Source: Mycoplana dimorpha
GTDB lineage: Bacteria > Pseudomonadota > Alphaproteobacteria > Rhizobiales > Rhizobiaceae
Assembly (NCBI RefSeq): GCF_003046475.1
Contig: NZ_PZZZ01000001.1
Span: 638,195 to 702,194 of the forward strand
Length of the DNA stretch: 64,000 nucleotides
Reading direction: 5' to 3'
Numbering within the stretch: position 1 is the stretch's first letter; each line of letters opens with the position of its first letter. The position numbers and the translations under genes are program-made. Positions 18,685 through 29,073 of the stretch are shown piece by piece. The notes beneath the pieces were generated by a model. The model saw only the letters and a list, made by a program, of their open reading frames with translations, made no database searches and had not been told where the DNA came from.

Positions 18685-19251
18685 ATGGCTGAGCGTCCAC
18701 TGACCGTGATGATAGCCCTGTCCGATCCGGAGCATGCGGTGGAACTGGAACATGCTCTGGAAGAGCGCGGTCATGTGGCCGTGACGTCGTTCCATCTCGA
18801 GCAGCCGGAGGATTTCGATGTGGTCGTGTCCGATGGCGAACTTCTCGACGCCATGACGCCGCATATCGTGCTTGGTGCAGCCTCGGGTAGCAACATCCAT
18901 GCTGTGCTGCCGCTTTCCGCGGATGTTGCGCTCATTGCCGCGGCCACGACGGTCGTTGCGGCAGGATATCGCCTGTCAGCCGTCGATGCTGGAGATGCAA
19001 ACGAGGCCGCTCATACGGACGAGACAGGGCTGCCGAGAGACGGGCCTCACCATCTGTCACTGAGCCCCCGCGAATTGGAAACGCTTGCATTGCTTGCTGA
19101 CGGGGCCTCGAACAAGGTGATCGCCCGCCAGCTCAAAATCTCGGTGCATACCGCGAAATTCCACGTCTCTGCAGTGTTTGCCAAGCTTCAGGCGCAAAAC
19201 CGCGCCGACGCTGTGGCCATAGCGCTAAGGCAAGGCCTGCTTTACGTATGA
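18685..19251 (+). CDS. LuxR/NarL-type regulator with degenerate receiver domain
   Basis: 188-aa protein. The C-terminal HTH (about 125-186) is a clear LuxR type: LSPRELETLALLADGASNKVIARQLKISVHTAKFHVSAVFAKL. The N-terminal 100 residues follow the receiver pattern weakly (DFDVVVSDGELL, Asp50 at the phospho-acceptor place), but the acidic pocket and conserved Lys are not evident, so phosphorylation may be lost. GGGAGGATGG precedes the ATG at 18685. It lies directly downstream of the triad-less HtrA-like gene, so the two probably act together. Confidence 0.75.
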   Translation: MAERPLTVMIALSDPEHAVELEHALEERGHVAVTSFHLEQPEDFDVVVSDGELLDAMTPHIVLGAASGSNIHAVLPLSADVALIAAATTVVAAGYRLSAVDAGDANEAAHTDETGLPRDGPHHLSLSPRELETLALLADGASNKVIARQLKISVHTAKFHVSAVFAKLQAQNRADAVAIALRQGLLYV

Positions 19252-19430
19252 GCCAGCACGTATAACGCTCGGCCAATAAGGTGGTGTTGTTTGCAGGTTG
19301 GCGCGTTGCGGATGACGTGCGACGTCTGCAAGCTGCTCATTTCGGACATGGTAGGCCCCAATTCCCTGGGCTTTGCGCTTCGGTTCGGTCGTTGATAAGT
19401 CCGCAGCAAGATACCGAAGGCAGCCGCGTA

Positions 19431-19445
19431 TTTATATTTTCCTTA
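19431..19445 (+). promoter_or_regulatory. Candidate KdpE-binding box upstream of kdp
   Basis: TTTATATTTTCCTTA matches the E. coli kdp operator core TTTATACTTTTTTTA (from memory) at 12 of 15 positions. It lies about 83 bp before the first small ORF of the kdp operon, in an otherwise GC-rich region. Binding is inferred. Confidence 0.5.
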
Positions 19446-19527
19446 TGCCGCTAATGAACAATCCAAATCGATAACTGACCCCGCGAGGGTGCATCATCCA
19501 GGTGTCAGAGAAGCCTGGAGAACGCCC

Positions 19528-19611
19528 GTGTCCGACATCGTTTTTCTCGCCGCCGGCATCGGAGGCTTTGTCGTGCTTGCGCTCTACGCGCGCGCGCTCA
19601 GCCGCCTCTAG
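19528..19611 (+). CDS. 27-aa membrane peptide at the head of the kdp operon
   Basis: A GTG-started ORF, MSDIVFLAAGIGGFVVLALY followed by ARALSRL, predicts one membrane helix with a basic tail. AAGCCTGGAGAA precedes it, and its stop TAG overlaps the GGAGGG ribosome site of kdpF. It resembles, but is distinct from, KdpF. It may be an additional small subunit or a translated leader. Confidence 0.55.
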   Translation: MSDIVFLAAGIGGFVVLALYARALSRL

Positions 19612-19620
19612 GAGGGATCG

Positions 19621-19707
19621 ATGATCGAACCCTTGATCGGCCTGGCCGTCGCCATTGCGCTTGCCGTCTACCTCGTCGTGACCCTCGTCCGGCCGGAACG
19701 CTTCTGA
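19621..19707 (+). CDS. kdpF: K+-transporting ATPase small subunit KdpF
   Basis: 28-aa hydrophobic peptide (MIEPLIGLAVAIALAVYLVV, ending RPERF), the length and pattern of KdpF, which lies beside KdpA and stabilises the KdpABC complex. A TAGGAGGG ribosome site is right upstream and kdpA starts 24 bp later. Too short for automatic ORF callers in many pipelines. Confidence 0.85.
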   Translation: MIEPLIGLAVAIALAVYLVVTLVRPERF

Positions 19708-19731
19708 CCCGTCCTCTGCGGAGACTTTCCC

Positions 19732-21441
19732 ATGATTACCATCGGATGGCTGCAGATATGCCTCCTCTTTCTTGCCGTCCTGATCGTCGTCAAGCCGTTG
19801 GGGCTCTACATGGCGCGAGTCTTTTCCGGCGGGCGCACCATGTTTTCACCCGTTCTCGCCCCCGTCGAGCGCGGCCTCTATGCCGCCGCCGGCGTCCATC
19901 CGGCGAAAGAACAGGGGTGGCTGGCATACACGCTTTCCATGCTCGCCTTCAGCCTGATCGGCTTCGCCTCGCTTTACACGATCCTGAGATGCCAGGCATG
20001 GCTGCCGCTGAACCCGCAGGGCTTCGGCAACGTCCCGCCGGACCTCGCCTTCAACACGGCTGTCAGCTTCGTCACCAACACCAACTGGCAGAACTATGCC
20101 GGTGAAACGACGATGAGCCATTTCAGCCAGATGGCAGGGCTGACGGTGCACAACTTCGTTTCGGCCGCGACCGGCATCGCGATGGCGCTCGCCGTGACGC
20201 GGGCCTTTGCGCGCTCGGCCGCCGCGACGGTCGGCAATTTCTGGGTCGATCTCGTCCGCGCGACCCTCTATGTCCTCCTGCCGATTGCCGTCGTCATTGC
20301 GCTCGCCTTCGTGGCGATGGGCCTGCCGCAGACGCTCGATGCGTCGGCGGTTGCGACCACGCTCGAGGGCGCAAGGCAGACGATCGCGCTCGGGCCGATC
20401 GCCAGCCAGGAGGCGATCAAGCAGCTCGGCACCAACGGCGGCGGCTTCCTGAACGTCAACGCCGCGCACCCGTTCGAAAACCCGACGGCGCTTTCCAATT
20501 ATCTCAACATCTTCGCGATGCTGTCGCTCTCGGCGGCGCTGCTCTACACCTTCGGCCAGCTCGTCGGCAATCGCCGCCAGGGCTGGGCCTTCGTCGCCGT
20601 CACCTTCACCTTCCTGGTCGTCGGCGCCGGCGTCGTCTATTGGGCGGAGGCGGCGGGCAACCCCATCCTGACGGCCCTTGGCCTCGATCCGGCGCTTGGC
20701 AACATGGAAGGCAAGGAGGTTCGCTTCGGCGAGGCGATGACGGCGCTTTATGCTGCGGTCACGACGGGCCTTTCCGATGGCGGCGTCAATGGCATGCACG
20801 GGTCGTTCACCGGCCTTGGCGGCCTTGTCCCGATGTTCCTCATCCAGCTTGGCGAAGTCCTGCCCGGCGGCGTCGGTTCAGGCCTCTACGGCCTGGTCGT
20901 CTTTGCGATCCTCGCCGTGTTCGTTGCCGGCCTGATGGTCGGCCGCACCCCCGAATTGCTGGGCAAGAAGATCGAGGCGCGCGAGATGAAGTACGCGATG
21001 TTCGCCGTGCTGATCCTGCCGGTCGCGATCCTCGGCTTCACGGCCATCTCCGCGATGCTGCCGTCGGCCGTCGCCAGCATCGGCACCGCCGGGCCCCACG
21101 GGCTCTCGGAAATCCTCTATGCCTTCACATCCGCCACCGGCAACAACGGTTCGGCGTTCGGCGGGCTCAACGGCAATACGCCGTGGTACAACACCACACT
21201 CGGCATTGCGATGCTGCTCGGCCGCTTCGCCTACGCCGTCCCCGTGCTCGCGATCGCCGGCTCGGTCGCCGCCAAGACGCGCGTGCCGGCGTCGAAGGGC
21301 ACGTTTCCGACCGACACGCCGCTCTTCGTCGGCCTGATGATCGGCATCATCCTCATCCTCGGCGGGCTGGTGTACTTCCCGGCGCTCGCCCTCGGCCCGA
21401 TCATCGAGCATTTCGCCATGCTTTCGGGCCAGACCTTCTGA
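19732..21441 (+). CDS. kdpA: K+-transporting ATPase subunit A (KdpA)
   Basis: 569-aa channel-like subunit that binds and conducts K+ in the inner membrane, related to the Trk/Ktr superfamily. The four pore-loop regions are recognisable: [46 protein letters not shown] and [21 protein letters not shown]. Length compares with 557 for E. coli. First large gene of kdpABC; kdpB starts 15 bp after its stop. Confidence 0.97.
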   Translation: MITIGWLQICLLFLAVLIVVKPLGLYMARVFSGGRTMFSPVLAPVERGLYAAAGVHPAKEQGWLAYTLSMLAFSLIGFASLYTILRCQAWLPLNPQGFGNVPPDLAFNTAVSFVTNTNWQNYAGETTMSHFSQMAGLTVHNFVSAATGIAMALAVTRAFARSAAATVGNFWVDLVRATLYVLLPIAVVIALAFVAMGLPQTLDASAVATTLEGARQTIALGPIASQEAIKQLGTNGGGFLNVNAAHPFENPTALSNYLNIFAMLSLSAALLYTFGQLVGNRRQGWAFVAVTFTFLVVGAGVVYWAEAAGNPILTALGLDPALGNMEGKEVRFGEAMTALYAAVTTGLSDGGVNGMHGSFTGLGGLVPMFLIQLGEVLPGGVGSGLYGLVVFAILAVFVAGLMVGRTPELLGKKIEAREMKYAMFAVLILPVAILGFTAISAMLPSAVASIGTAGPHGLSEILYAFTSATGNNGSAFGGLNGNTPWYNTTLGIAMLLGRFAYAVPVLAIAGSVAAKTRVPASKGTFPTDTPLFVGLMIGIILILGGLVYFPALALGPIIEHFAMLSGQTF

Positions 21442-21455
21442 AGGAAACCAGGCAG

Positions 21456-23498
21456 ATGTCCAGGAAACCCCTCGCGCCCAGCCTCTTCGATCCCGCGATT
21501 CTGCTGCCGGCAGCCAGGGCCGCCGTCGCCAAGCTCGACCCGCGCCAGCTCGTCCGCAATCCGGTGATCTTCGTGACCGAGGTCGTGGCGGCGGTGGTCA
21601 CCCTATTCTTCGTCCGCGACCTCGTCGCACACGGCGGCAACCCATCCTTCTCGGGCCAGATCGCCGCGTGGCTGTGGTTCACCGTGCTCTTCGCGACCTT
21701 CGCCGAAGCCGTTGCCGAAGGGCGCGGCAAGGCGCAGGCCGATTTTTTGCGCCGCTCCAAGTCGGAACTGACGGCCCGCAAGCTCCTGTCGTCGGAGCGG
21801 CGCGAGACGCAGGACGTCCCGGCCACCATGCTGAAGGTCGGCGATCTCGTTCTCGTCGAAGCCGGCGAACTGATCCCCGGCGACGGCGAGGTCGTCGAAG
21901 GTATCGCCTCGGTCAACGAGAGCGCGATCACCGGCGAATCGGCGCCGGTGATCCGCGAAGCCGGCGGTGACCGGTCCGCCGTCACCGGCGGCACCCAGGT
22001 CCTTTCCGACTGGATCAAGGTTCGCATCACCACCGCTCCCGGGTCGACCTTCGTCGATCGCATGATCGCCCTGATCGAGGGAGCACAGCGCCAGAAGACG
22101 CCGAACGAGATCGCGCTCTCGATCCTGCTTTCCGGCCTGACGCTGATCTTCCTGATCGCCGTCGTCACCCTCTGGGGCCTCGCCGGCTACTCGGCGACCG
22201 TTCTGTCGGTGACGGTGCTCTCCGCCTTGCTCGTCACGCTGATCCCGACCACGATCGGCGGGCTGCTCTCGGCGATCGGCATCGCGGGCATGGACCGGCT
22301 TGTGCGCTTCAATGTGATCGCCACGTCCGGGCGCGCCGTCGAGGCGGCGGGCGATGTCGATACGCTGCTGCTCGACAAGACGGGAACAATCACGTTCGGC
22401 AACCGGATGGCAAGCGATTTCCTGCCCGTTCCGGGTGTCACGGACCACGAACTCGCCGATGCGGCGCTGCTGGCGAGCCTGGCCGACGAAACGCCGGAGG
22501 GCCGCTCGATCGTGGCGCTTGCCACCGGCGAATTCGGCCGGCACCCGCCTTCGGGCAAGATGGACGCGATCATTCCGTTTGCTGCCGAAACCCGGCTCTC
22601 CGGTGTCGACCATGCCGACCGCCGGCTGCGCAAGGGCGCGGTCGACTCGGTCCTGAGGTTTGCCGGCCTTTCCGAGGCCGATGTCCCTGCCACGTTCCGA
22701 CAGGCGGTCGACAAGATCGCCCGCACCGGCGGCACGCCGCTGGCGGTGGCGGACGGCAACCGGCTGCTCGGCGTCATCCACCTGAAGGACATCGTCAAGC
22801 CCGGCATCAAGGAGCGCTTCGCCGCGCTGCGGGCGATGGGCATCCGCACCGTGATGGTCACGGGCGACAATCCGATCACCGCCGCCGCAATCGCCTCCGA
22901 GGCGGGCGTCGACGATTTCCTCGCCGAGGCGACGCCCGAGGACAAACTCGCCTTCATCCGCAAGGAGCAGAAGGGCGGCCGGCTCATCGCCATGTGCGGC
23001 GACGGCACCAACGACGCGCCGGCGCTCGCCCAGGCCGACGTGGGCGTCTGCATGCAGACGGGAACGCAAGCCGCCCGCGAGGCGGCCAACATGGTCGATC
23101 TCGATTCGAGCCCGACCAAGCTCATCGAGATCGTCGAGATCGGCAAGCAGCTGCTGATGACGCGCGGCTCGCTCACCACCTTCTCGATCGCCAATGACGT
23201 GGCGAAATATTTCGCCATCATCCCCGCGCTGTTCGTCACCACCTACCCGGCGCTTGCGACGCTCAACGTCATGGGGCTGGGGTCGCCGCAGTCCGCCATC
23301 CTTTCGGCCGTCATCTTCAACGCGCTGATCATCGTCGCGCTCATTCCGCTCGCGCTGAAAGGCGTCAAATATCGCCCCGTCGGCGCGGCCGCCCTGTTGC
23401 GCCGCAACCTGCTGGTCTACGGCCTCGGCGGCATCCTGCTGCCCTTCGTCGGGATCAAGGCCATCGACGTCGTCGTCTCCACCCTGAATCTGGTGTGA
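21456..23498 (+). CDS. kdpB: K+-transporting P-type ATPase subunit B (KdpB)
   Basis: 680-aa catalytic subunit that hydrolyses ATP to drive K+ uptake. The phosphorylated Asp is residue 307 in [14 protein letters not shown], the same number as in E. coli KdpB. Other P-type features are the TGES-type actuator loop ([17 protein letters not shown]), and the hinge [18 protein letters not shown]. The ATG at 21456 follows AAGGAAACCAGGCAG; the open frame extends well upstream inside kdpA and is not coding there. Confidence 0.97.
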   Translation: MSRKPLAPSLFDPAILLPAARAAVAKLDPRQLVRNPVIFVTEVVAAVVTLFFVRDLVAHGGNPSFSGQIAAWLWFTVLFATFAEAVAEGRGKAQADFLRRSKSELTARKLLSSERRETQDVPATMLKVGDLVLVEAGELIPGDGEVVEGIASVNESAITGESAPVIREAGGDRSAVTGGTQVLSDWIKVRITTAPGSTFVDRMIALIEGAQRQKTPNEIALSILLSGLTLIFLIAVVTLWGLAGYSATVLSVTVLSALLVTLIPTTIGGLLSAIGIAGMDRLVRFNVIATSGRAVEAAGDVDTLLLDKTGTITFGNRMASDFLPVPGVTDHELADAALLASLADETPEGRSIVALATGEFGRHPPSGKMDAIIPFAAETRLSGVDHADRRLRKGAVDSVLRFAGLSEADVPATFRQAVDKIARTGGTPLAVADGNRLLGVIHLKDIVKPGIKERFAALRAMGIRTVMVTGDNPITAAAIASEAGVDDFLAEATPEDKLAFIRKEQKGGRLIAMCGDGTNDAPALAQADVGVCMQTGTQAAREAANMVDLDSSPTKLIEIVEIGKQLLMTRGSLTTFSIANDVAKYFAIIPALFVTTYPALATLNVMGLGSPQSAILSAVIFNALIIVALIPLALKGVKYRPVGAAALLRRNLLVYGLGGILLPFVGIKAIDVVVSTLNLV

Positions 23499-23500
23499 CC

Positions 23501-24073
23501 ATGCTCAGTCAACTCCGCCCCGCCCTTGTCCTCACCCTGGCCCTGACCGCGATCACGGGGCTTTCCTATCCGCTGGCGATCACCGGCATCGCGCAGGCAC
23601 TGATGCCACGGCAAGCGAATGGCAGCCTGATCCTCAAGGACGGAGCCGTCATCGGCTCCGAGTTGATCGGCCAGAATTTTGCGTCGGAACAATTCTTCTG
23701 GCCGCGTCCATCGGCGACCGGCCCGGAACCGTACAATGCCAGCGCCTCCACCGGCTCCAATCTCGGCACCACCTCCGTCAAGCTCAAGGAGCGCGTGGCA
23801 GCCGATATCGCCCGGCTGCGCGCCGCAGGTATCGCCGGCGCCGTTCCGGCCGATGCCGGCACGGCGTCGGGATCGGGCCTCGACCCGCATATCTCGCCTG
23901 AATTCGCGAGGGCCCAGGTCGCGCGCGTCGCCAAGGCGCGCGGCCTGCCGGAAGCGGATGTTGCCGCTCGCGTCGAGCAGGCGACCGAAAGTCGCCTGTT
24001 CGGGATTATAGGCGAGCCGCGCGTCAATGTGCTAAAACTGAACCTCGCCTTGGATGCGCCAGGGAACCGATAA
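23501..24073 (+). CDS. kdpC: K+-transporting ATPase subunit C (KdpC)
   Basis: 190-aa subunit with one N-terminal membrane helix ([19 protein letters not shown]) and a periplasmic domain with the family segments [31 protein letters not shown]. It helps assemble KdpA and KdpB. The ATG at 23501 lies 2 bp after the kdpB stop; a GTG at 23495 within kdpB would add two residues. Confidence 0.96.
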   Translation: MLSQLRPALVLTLALTAITGLSYPLAITGIAQALMPRQANGSLILKDGAVIGSELIGQNFASEQFFWPRPSATGPEPYNASASTGSNLGTTSVKLKERVAADIARLRAAGIAGAVPADAGTASGSGLDPHISPEFARAQVARVAKARGLPEADVAARVEQATESRLFGIIGEPRVNVLKLNLALDAPGNR

Positions 24074-24088
24074 AGCTCGAGACATCGC

Positions 24089-26785
24089 ATGCCCGAAAAC
24101 GACCGCGAGCGAACGAGCCGCCCCGATCCCGATGTCCTGCTGGCGCTGGTTGACCGCGACAAGAGGGGGAAACTTACGGTCTTCCTCGGCGCAGCACCCG
24201 GCGTCGGAAAAACCTATTCCATGTTGATGCGGGCGCAGCGGCTTAAGAAAGCGGGCGTGGACATCGTCATCGGACTTGTTGAGACGCACGGCCGCAGCGA
24301 GACGATGGCGCTTCTCGAAGGGCTGGAGGTGCTGCCGCGTCGCGAGGTGGTCCATAGCGGCCGGACGTTTTCGGAATTCGACCTCGACGCCGCGCTGGCC
24401 CGACATCCGCGGATCATCGTTGTCGATGAACTCGCCCACACCAATCTCGGCGACAGCCGCCATCCGAAGCGCTACCAGGACATCGAGGAACTGATCGCCG
24501 CCGGCATCGACGTCTGGACCGCTGTCAACATCCAGCATCTCGAGAGCCTGGCGGATGTCGTCGCCCAGATTGCCGGCGTGCAGGTACGCGAGCGCATTCC
24601 CGACACGGTGCTGAACCGTGCCGACGACGTGCTGCTGGTCGACCTGCCGCCGACCGAGCTCATCGAGCGGCTGAAGGAGGGCAAGGTCTATCTGCCCGAC
24701 AGCGCCAGCCGCGCCGTCGACCGCTTCTTCCGGCTGGGCAACCTGACGGCCTTGCGGGAACTGGCGCTCAGGCGCACGGCTGACCGCGTCGACGATCAGA
24801 TGGTCGATTACCTCAGGCAGCATGCCATCGAGGGGCCCTGGGCGGCCGGCGAAAGGCTGCTCGTCTGCATCGGCCCCGATGCCCTGTCGGAAAAGGTGGT
24901 CAGGACCGCAAGTCGTCTTGCTTCAGGGCTCAACGCCGAGTGGATCGTCGTCTCCATGGAACGGGCCGACGGCGAGGACGGCGACCGCGAGGAAATGCGG
25001 CAGCTCGACGATACATTCCGGCTCGCGGAGCAGATGGGTGCCCAGACGCGCCGCGTCATCGGCAATGACTTCGTCGAGGAGATCCTCAGATTGGCACGGC
25101 GCGAGCACGCGACGCAGATCATCATCGGCGCACGACAGGATCGCTCTCCGCTACGCTTCCTTCGCCGCTCGCTGGCCGATGCCCTGGCGGCGCGGGCCTC
25201 CGGCATCGGCGTTCACCTGATTGCCGACAGCGACAAACCCTCCGCACGGCCGAAGCGGACGCGCGCCCGCGCATCAGCGAAGGAGATCGCCCGCTGGGTC
25301 GCCATCGCCGCCACTGCCGTGGCTTCGGCCACAGCCGCCGGTCTCGTGATCGAACGTTTCGTCATCCTGCAAAACATATCGCTTCTCTACCTGCTCGCGG
25401 TTCTGATCTCGGCCAGCTATGCCGGCTACGTCGCCGCAATCGCCGCGGCCCTGTTTTCCGGGCTGGCCTATAACTTCTTCTTCATCGAGCCGGTCGGCAC
25501 CTTCACCATCGCCGAGCCGCACGAGGTCTTCGCCTTCTTCGTTTTCCTCGTAGTTGCGATCCTTGTCGGCAGCCTGGCCTCCCGCATCCGACAGCAGGCA
25601 AAGGCGGCGCGGCGGCGGGCAACGGACATACTGACACTTTACGATTATTCGCGTACGCTCTCCGGCACCGTCGATGTCGAGGACGTGCTCTGGGCTGCCG
25701 TCACCCAGACGCAGAAGATGCTGAGGCGCGGCGCGGTGCTGCTGTTGCCGGAGGACGGCGACATCGCCTTGAGCGTCGCCTGGCCGCCGGATATGGAACT
25801 CAGCGTGACCGACATGATGGCGGCCCGCTGGGCCTTCGAAAAGAAGGAGACGGCTGGCAACGGTACCGGCACGCTGCCGAACAGTCCGTTCCAGTTCAGG
25901 CCGCTGATGACCCCGCACGGTGTCGTCGGCGTCTGCGGCTACGTGCAACGGGACAAGCCGCTGGAGATCAACGAGGAACGGGCGCTCGCAGCAATCCTCG
26001 ACCAGACGGCGATCGCCGTGGACCGGGCCCGGCTGTCGCGCGAAACCCTCGATCAGGCGGCCCGCCTCGAAGGCGAGAAGTTCCGCGCCGCACTGCTCTC
26101 GTCCATCTCGCATGACCTGAGGACGCCGCTGGCGACGATCACCGGGGCGGTGACGAGCCTTCGCCAGCTTGGTGACCGGATGCCGGAGGAGAGCCGCAAC
26201 GACCTCCTGCAATCGATCGAGGAGGAAAGCGGAAGGCTCACCCGCTTCGTCGCCAACCTGCTCGACATGACCCGCATCGAGGCGGGAACCTTGAACGCCA
26301 GGCGCGACTGGGTCGACGTGGCCGACGTCGTTCGCACAGCGGTGGAGCGGGCAACGAAATACTTCCCCGAGCGCGCCTTCGAGACGAGCATCGCACCAGA
26401 CCTGCCGTTGATGCGCGGCGACAGCGTGCTGCTCGGCCAGGTGCTGTTCAACCTTCTCGACAATGCCGACAGGTTCGGCGGCGACGATCCCGTCAGCATC
26501 TATGCCCGTCGCGAGGGAAACGAGATCGTGCTTTCCGTGACGGACCTCGGCAAGGGGATCGCCCCCGCCGATCTCAAGCATGTGTTCGACAAGTTCTTCC
26601 GTAAGGGAAGGCCGGATGGACGCGCGCGCGGCACCGGGCTTGGCCTTGCGATCAGCAAGGGGTTTGTCGAGGCAATGGGCGGGCAGATCAAGGCCGAGAG
26701 CCCGGCCGTCAAGCGCCGCGGCACGCGCATCTCGATGCGCTTTCCGGTCGCCATCGCCGAACCCTCCAAGAGGGGATGTGCATGA
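24089..26785 (+). CDS. kdpD: Sensor histidine kinase KdpD
   Basis: 898-aa sensor. Order: KdpD domain with Walker A GAAPGVGKT (34-42), Usp-like domain (about 250-375), four clustered membrane helices (about 400-500), a GAF-like region, then HisKA with His675 in SSISHDLRTPLATI and a HATPase domain (NLLDNADRFGG, GKGIAPADL, GTGLGLAIS). It senses K+ limitation and turgor and phosphorylates KdpE. It begins 15 bp after kdpC and overlaps kdpE by 4 bp, so here sensor and regulator appear to be in the same transcription unit as the pump. Confidence 0.96.
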   Translation: MPENDRERTSRPDPDVLLALVDRDKRGKLTVFLGAAPGVGKTYSMLMRAQRLKKAGVDIVIGLVETHGRSETMALLEGLEVLPRREVVHSGRTFSEFDLDAALARHPRIIVVDELAHTNLGDSRHPKRYQDIEELIAAGIDVWTAVNIQHLESLADVVAQIAGVQVRERIPDTVLNRADDVLLVDLPPTELIERLKEGKVYLPDSASRAVDRFFRLGNLTALRELALRRTADRVDDQMVDYLRQHAIEGPWAAGERLLVCIGPDALSEKVVRTASRLASGLNAEWIVVSMERADGEDGDREEMRQLDDTFRLAEQMGAQTRRVIGNDFVEEILRLARREHATQIIIGARQDRSPLRFLRRSLADALAARASGIGVHLIADSDKPSARPKRTRARASAKEIARWVAIAATAVASATAAGLVIERFVILQNISLLYLLAVLISASYAGYVAAIAAALFSGLAYNFFFIEPVGTFTIAEPHEVFAFFVFLVVAILVGSLASRIRQQAKAARRRATDILTLYDYSRTLSGTVDVEDVLWAAVTQTQKMLRRGAVLLLPEDGDIALSVAWPPDMELSVTDMMAARWAFEKKETAGNGTGTLPNSPFQFRPLMTPHGVVGVCGYVQRDKPLEINEERALAAILDQTAIAVDRARLSRETLDQAARLEGEKFRAALLSSISHDLRTPLATITGAVTSLRQLGDRMPEESRNDLLQSIEEESGRLTRFVANLLDMTRIEAGTLNARRDWVDVADVVRTAVERATKYFPERAFETSIAPDLPLMRGDSVLLGQVLFNLLDNADRFGGDDPVSIYARREGNEIVLSVTDLGKGIAPADLKHVFDKFFRKGRPDGRARGTGLGLAISKGFVEAMGGQIKAESPAVKRRGTRISMRFPVAIAEPSKRGCA

Positions 26786-27474
26786 CGGCAGAACGTATTC
26801 TCGTGGTCGACGACGAGCCGCAAATCCAGCGGTTTCTTCGGCCAGCGCTCGGGGCGGCGGGCTATGAGGTGGTCGAGGCCATGACCGGCGGTGAGGCACT
26901 CAAGGCAGCCGCGACGCGCGCGCCGGACGTCATCATCCTCGATCTCGGCCTCCCCGACATGGACGGCAAGGACGTCGTCGCCAACATCCGCGCCTGGTCG
27001 CAGTTGCCGATCATCATCCTGTCGGCGCGCGACCGGGAAAGCGAAAAGATCGCCGCCCTCGATCTCGGCGCTGACGATTACATCGAAAAACCGTTCGCCA
27101 TCGGCGAACTGACCGCGCGCATTCGCGCCGCGCTCCGCCATCGTATCCAGATGCAAGGCGGACAAGCGCAGCTCTCCACCGACGGCCTGTCGATCGACAT
27201 GGTCAAGCGATCGGTTAGCCGTGATGGGAAGGCACTGCGGCTGACGCCGAAGGAATACGATCTGCTCGTCATGCTCGCGCGGCATGCCGATCGGGTGGTA
27301 ACCCACAAGACATTGCTGACCGCCGTCTGGGGCGCTGCTCACGGCGAGGACCTGCATTACCTGAGGGTGTTCATCGGCCAGTTGCGAAGCAAGGTCGAGC
27401 GCGACCCCGCCGCCCCGACGATCATCCGCACCGAACCGGGCGTCGGATACCGCTTTGTCAGGGATGACAACTGA
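26782..27474 (+). CDS. kdpE: Response regulator KdpE (OmpR family)
   Basis: 230-aa regulator with a receiver domain (acidic Asp10/Asp11, phospho-acceptor Asp54 in IILDLGLPDMDG, Lys103 in DDYIEKPF) and an OmpR winged helix (LRLTPKEYDLLVMLARHAD...VGYRFVRDDN). It should activate kdpFABC, probably through the T-rich box near 19431. The ATG at 26782 makes an ATGA overlap with the kdpD stop and has AGAGGGG about 6 nt upstream; an ATG at 26776 would add two residues. Confidence 0.96.
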   Translation: MTAERILVVDDEPQIQRFLRPALGAAGYEVVEAMTGGEALKAAATRAPDVIILDLGLPDMDGKDVVANIRAWSQLPIIILSARDRESEKIAALDLGADDYIEKPFAIGELTARIRAALRHRIQMQGGQAQLSTDGLSIDMVKRSVSRDGKALRLTPKEYDLLVMLARHADRVVTHKTLLTAVWGAAHGEDLHYLRVFIGQLRSKVERDPAAPTIIRTEPGVGYRFVRDDN

Positions 27475-27752
27475 GACAGGCCAATCCCGCTGCCGTTCGC
27501 CACGTCCTGATATTGGACGCGCTCAAACCTGAGATAGGTGCCTCCCATCAGAAAAACGCGATTGCGATCGAGAACCGCCACACACTGCCGGGCACCGATT
27601 CCCCGGATGTTGCATTCCATGTCGCATGGATTTGCCGAGTTCTCAGGGAAACAGCTGAAAATTAATGATAGCAGCACGCAACACGATGCGACATGAAATC
27701 GCCAAGAACTCTGGGTTTCGGCCGCTATGTTTTCATTTTGCTAAGAAAAGCT

Positions 27753-27828
<76 letters not shown>

Positions 27829-27884
27829 ATGCCAAGTGAGTGTGAGTTAGCACATTCCACCCGGCTGTAAAGAGGAAAAGGCCA

Positions 27885-28832
27885 TCAGATCGACCAGTCG
27901 GCCGTCGTCGCCGGGCGGGGAATGACTTCGTTGCAGCTTTCCATCGATCTCGGCAGCGTCTCGGCGAGAAAGTCGATCAGCGCCCGGACCGCCGGCAGAA
28001 TGCCGTGCCTGGACGGAAAGGCGACGTGCACCGACGATTCCGGCGAGCTCCAGCCGGTGAGCACGGGCACCAGCACGCCGCTGCGAACACCGCGCTCCAC
28101 GATGCTGTCGGGCAGCAGGCCGAGGCCGATTCCCTCGATGACGGCGCGTTCCAGGATGCCGAAGTCGACGCATGACAGCACCGGATTGTGGGCGACGTCC
28201 CGGAATTCGCCTTCGCCGTTGACGAGCGTCCAGATGGCCCGGCTCGGCTGCTCCTGCATGGCGATCGTCGGCAACAGCGACAGGTTGTCGAAAGTGATCG
28301 GACCGTGCCGGGCGACGAAGGCGGGGCTGGCGGTCAGGTAGTGGCGCGTGTCGCAGAACTTCCGGACGACGATCGACTGCTCGCCCTCATAGCTGGCGCG
28401 CACCCTGAGCGCGACGTCGATGCGCTCCTCGATCAGGTCGATCGGTCGGTTCGTCGTCACGATCGCCAGCCGCACCTGCGGATATTGCTTCAGAAACCGC
28501 GGCAGTACGTCGGCGAGCATCGGCGCAAAGCCGAGCGGCATGGCGAGCCGCACCGGACCGGCCGCTTCGGCTTTTGCCGCGGCGACCACAGCCTCGGCCT
28601 CCTCGACGCCGGAAAGCACGGCCTCGCAGCGCTCGTAGAAGCTCTGGCCGATGTCGGTCACGCGGAGCTTGCGGGTCGAGCGCTCGAGGAGCCGGACGCC
28701 CAATTGCTGCTCCAACTGGGCGACGCGTTTGCTGATTTTCGACTTCGGTACGCCCAGCGCATTGGCCGCGGCCGTAAACCCCTTGTGTCTGACGACGGCG
28801 GCAAACAGCGCCAGATCGTTAAGGTCCTGCAT
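27885..28832 (-). CDS. LysR-family transcriptional regulator, probable azoR regulator
   Basis: 315-aa regulator. The N-terminal HTH (1-60) reads MQDLNDLALFAAVVRHKGFT...ALGVPKSKISKRVAQLEQQLGVRLLERSTRKLRVT, and the rest is the periplasmic-binding-like effector domain. AAGGAG precedes the ATG at 28832; the frame runs 24 codons further upstream without support. It is divergent from the azoreductase gene, the usual arrangement for LysR and its target, with a palindrome between them. Confidence 0.88.
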   Translation of the reverse strand: MQDLNDLALFAAVVRHKGFTAAANALGVPKSKISKRVAQLEQQLGVRLLERSTRKLRVTDIGQSFYERCEAVLSGVEEAEAVVAAAKAEAAGPVRLAMPLGFAPMLADVLPRFLKQYPQVRLAIVTTNRPIDLIEERIDVALRVRASYEGEQSIVVRKFCDTRHYLTASPAFVARHGPITFDNLSLLPTIAMQEQPSRAIWTLVNGEGEFRDVAHNPVLSCVDFGILERAVIEGIGLGLLPDSIVERGVRSGVLVPVLTGWSSPESSVHVAFPSRHGILPAVRALIDFLAETLPRSMESCNEVIPRPATTADWSI

Positions 28833-28972
28833 GACGTGCACTCCTTGCCTGATGCTCGATTCCCAAAGGCCCGTCGAGGTCGCAGCGGCGGCATCTGCCC
28901 ACAATCAAAGCCGGCAACGGCTTCTGCTGACGCTGTCCTCGTGCGGCCTTGTCCCAGCATAAGGTGAATTAT

Positions 28973-28990
28973 TGTTTCCATCAGGAAACA
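28973..28990. promoter_or_regulatory. Palindrome between LysR and azoR, probable operator
   Basis: TGTTTCC-ATCA-GGAAACA has perfect 7-bp arms. The right arm extends as GGAAACAGTC, and an inverted partner GACTGTTTTC occurs at 29021-29030, giving two related half-site clusters in the 240-bp divergent region. LysR binding is inferred. Confidence 0.55.
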
Positions 28991-29073
28991 GTCAATCGAA
29001 TATCGGCCGTCTAATCGGGAGACTGTTTTCAATACATATAGGTTGCACCCGAACCCAACAGAGGTGCCCCACC

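Noticed and set aside
20640..21455. N-terminal extension of kdpB into kdpA
   Set aside because: The upstream part is Arg/Pro/His-rich out-of-frame kdpA; KdpB begins at [13 protein letters not shown] with a proper ribosome site.
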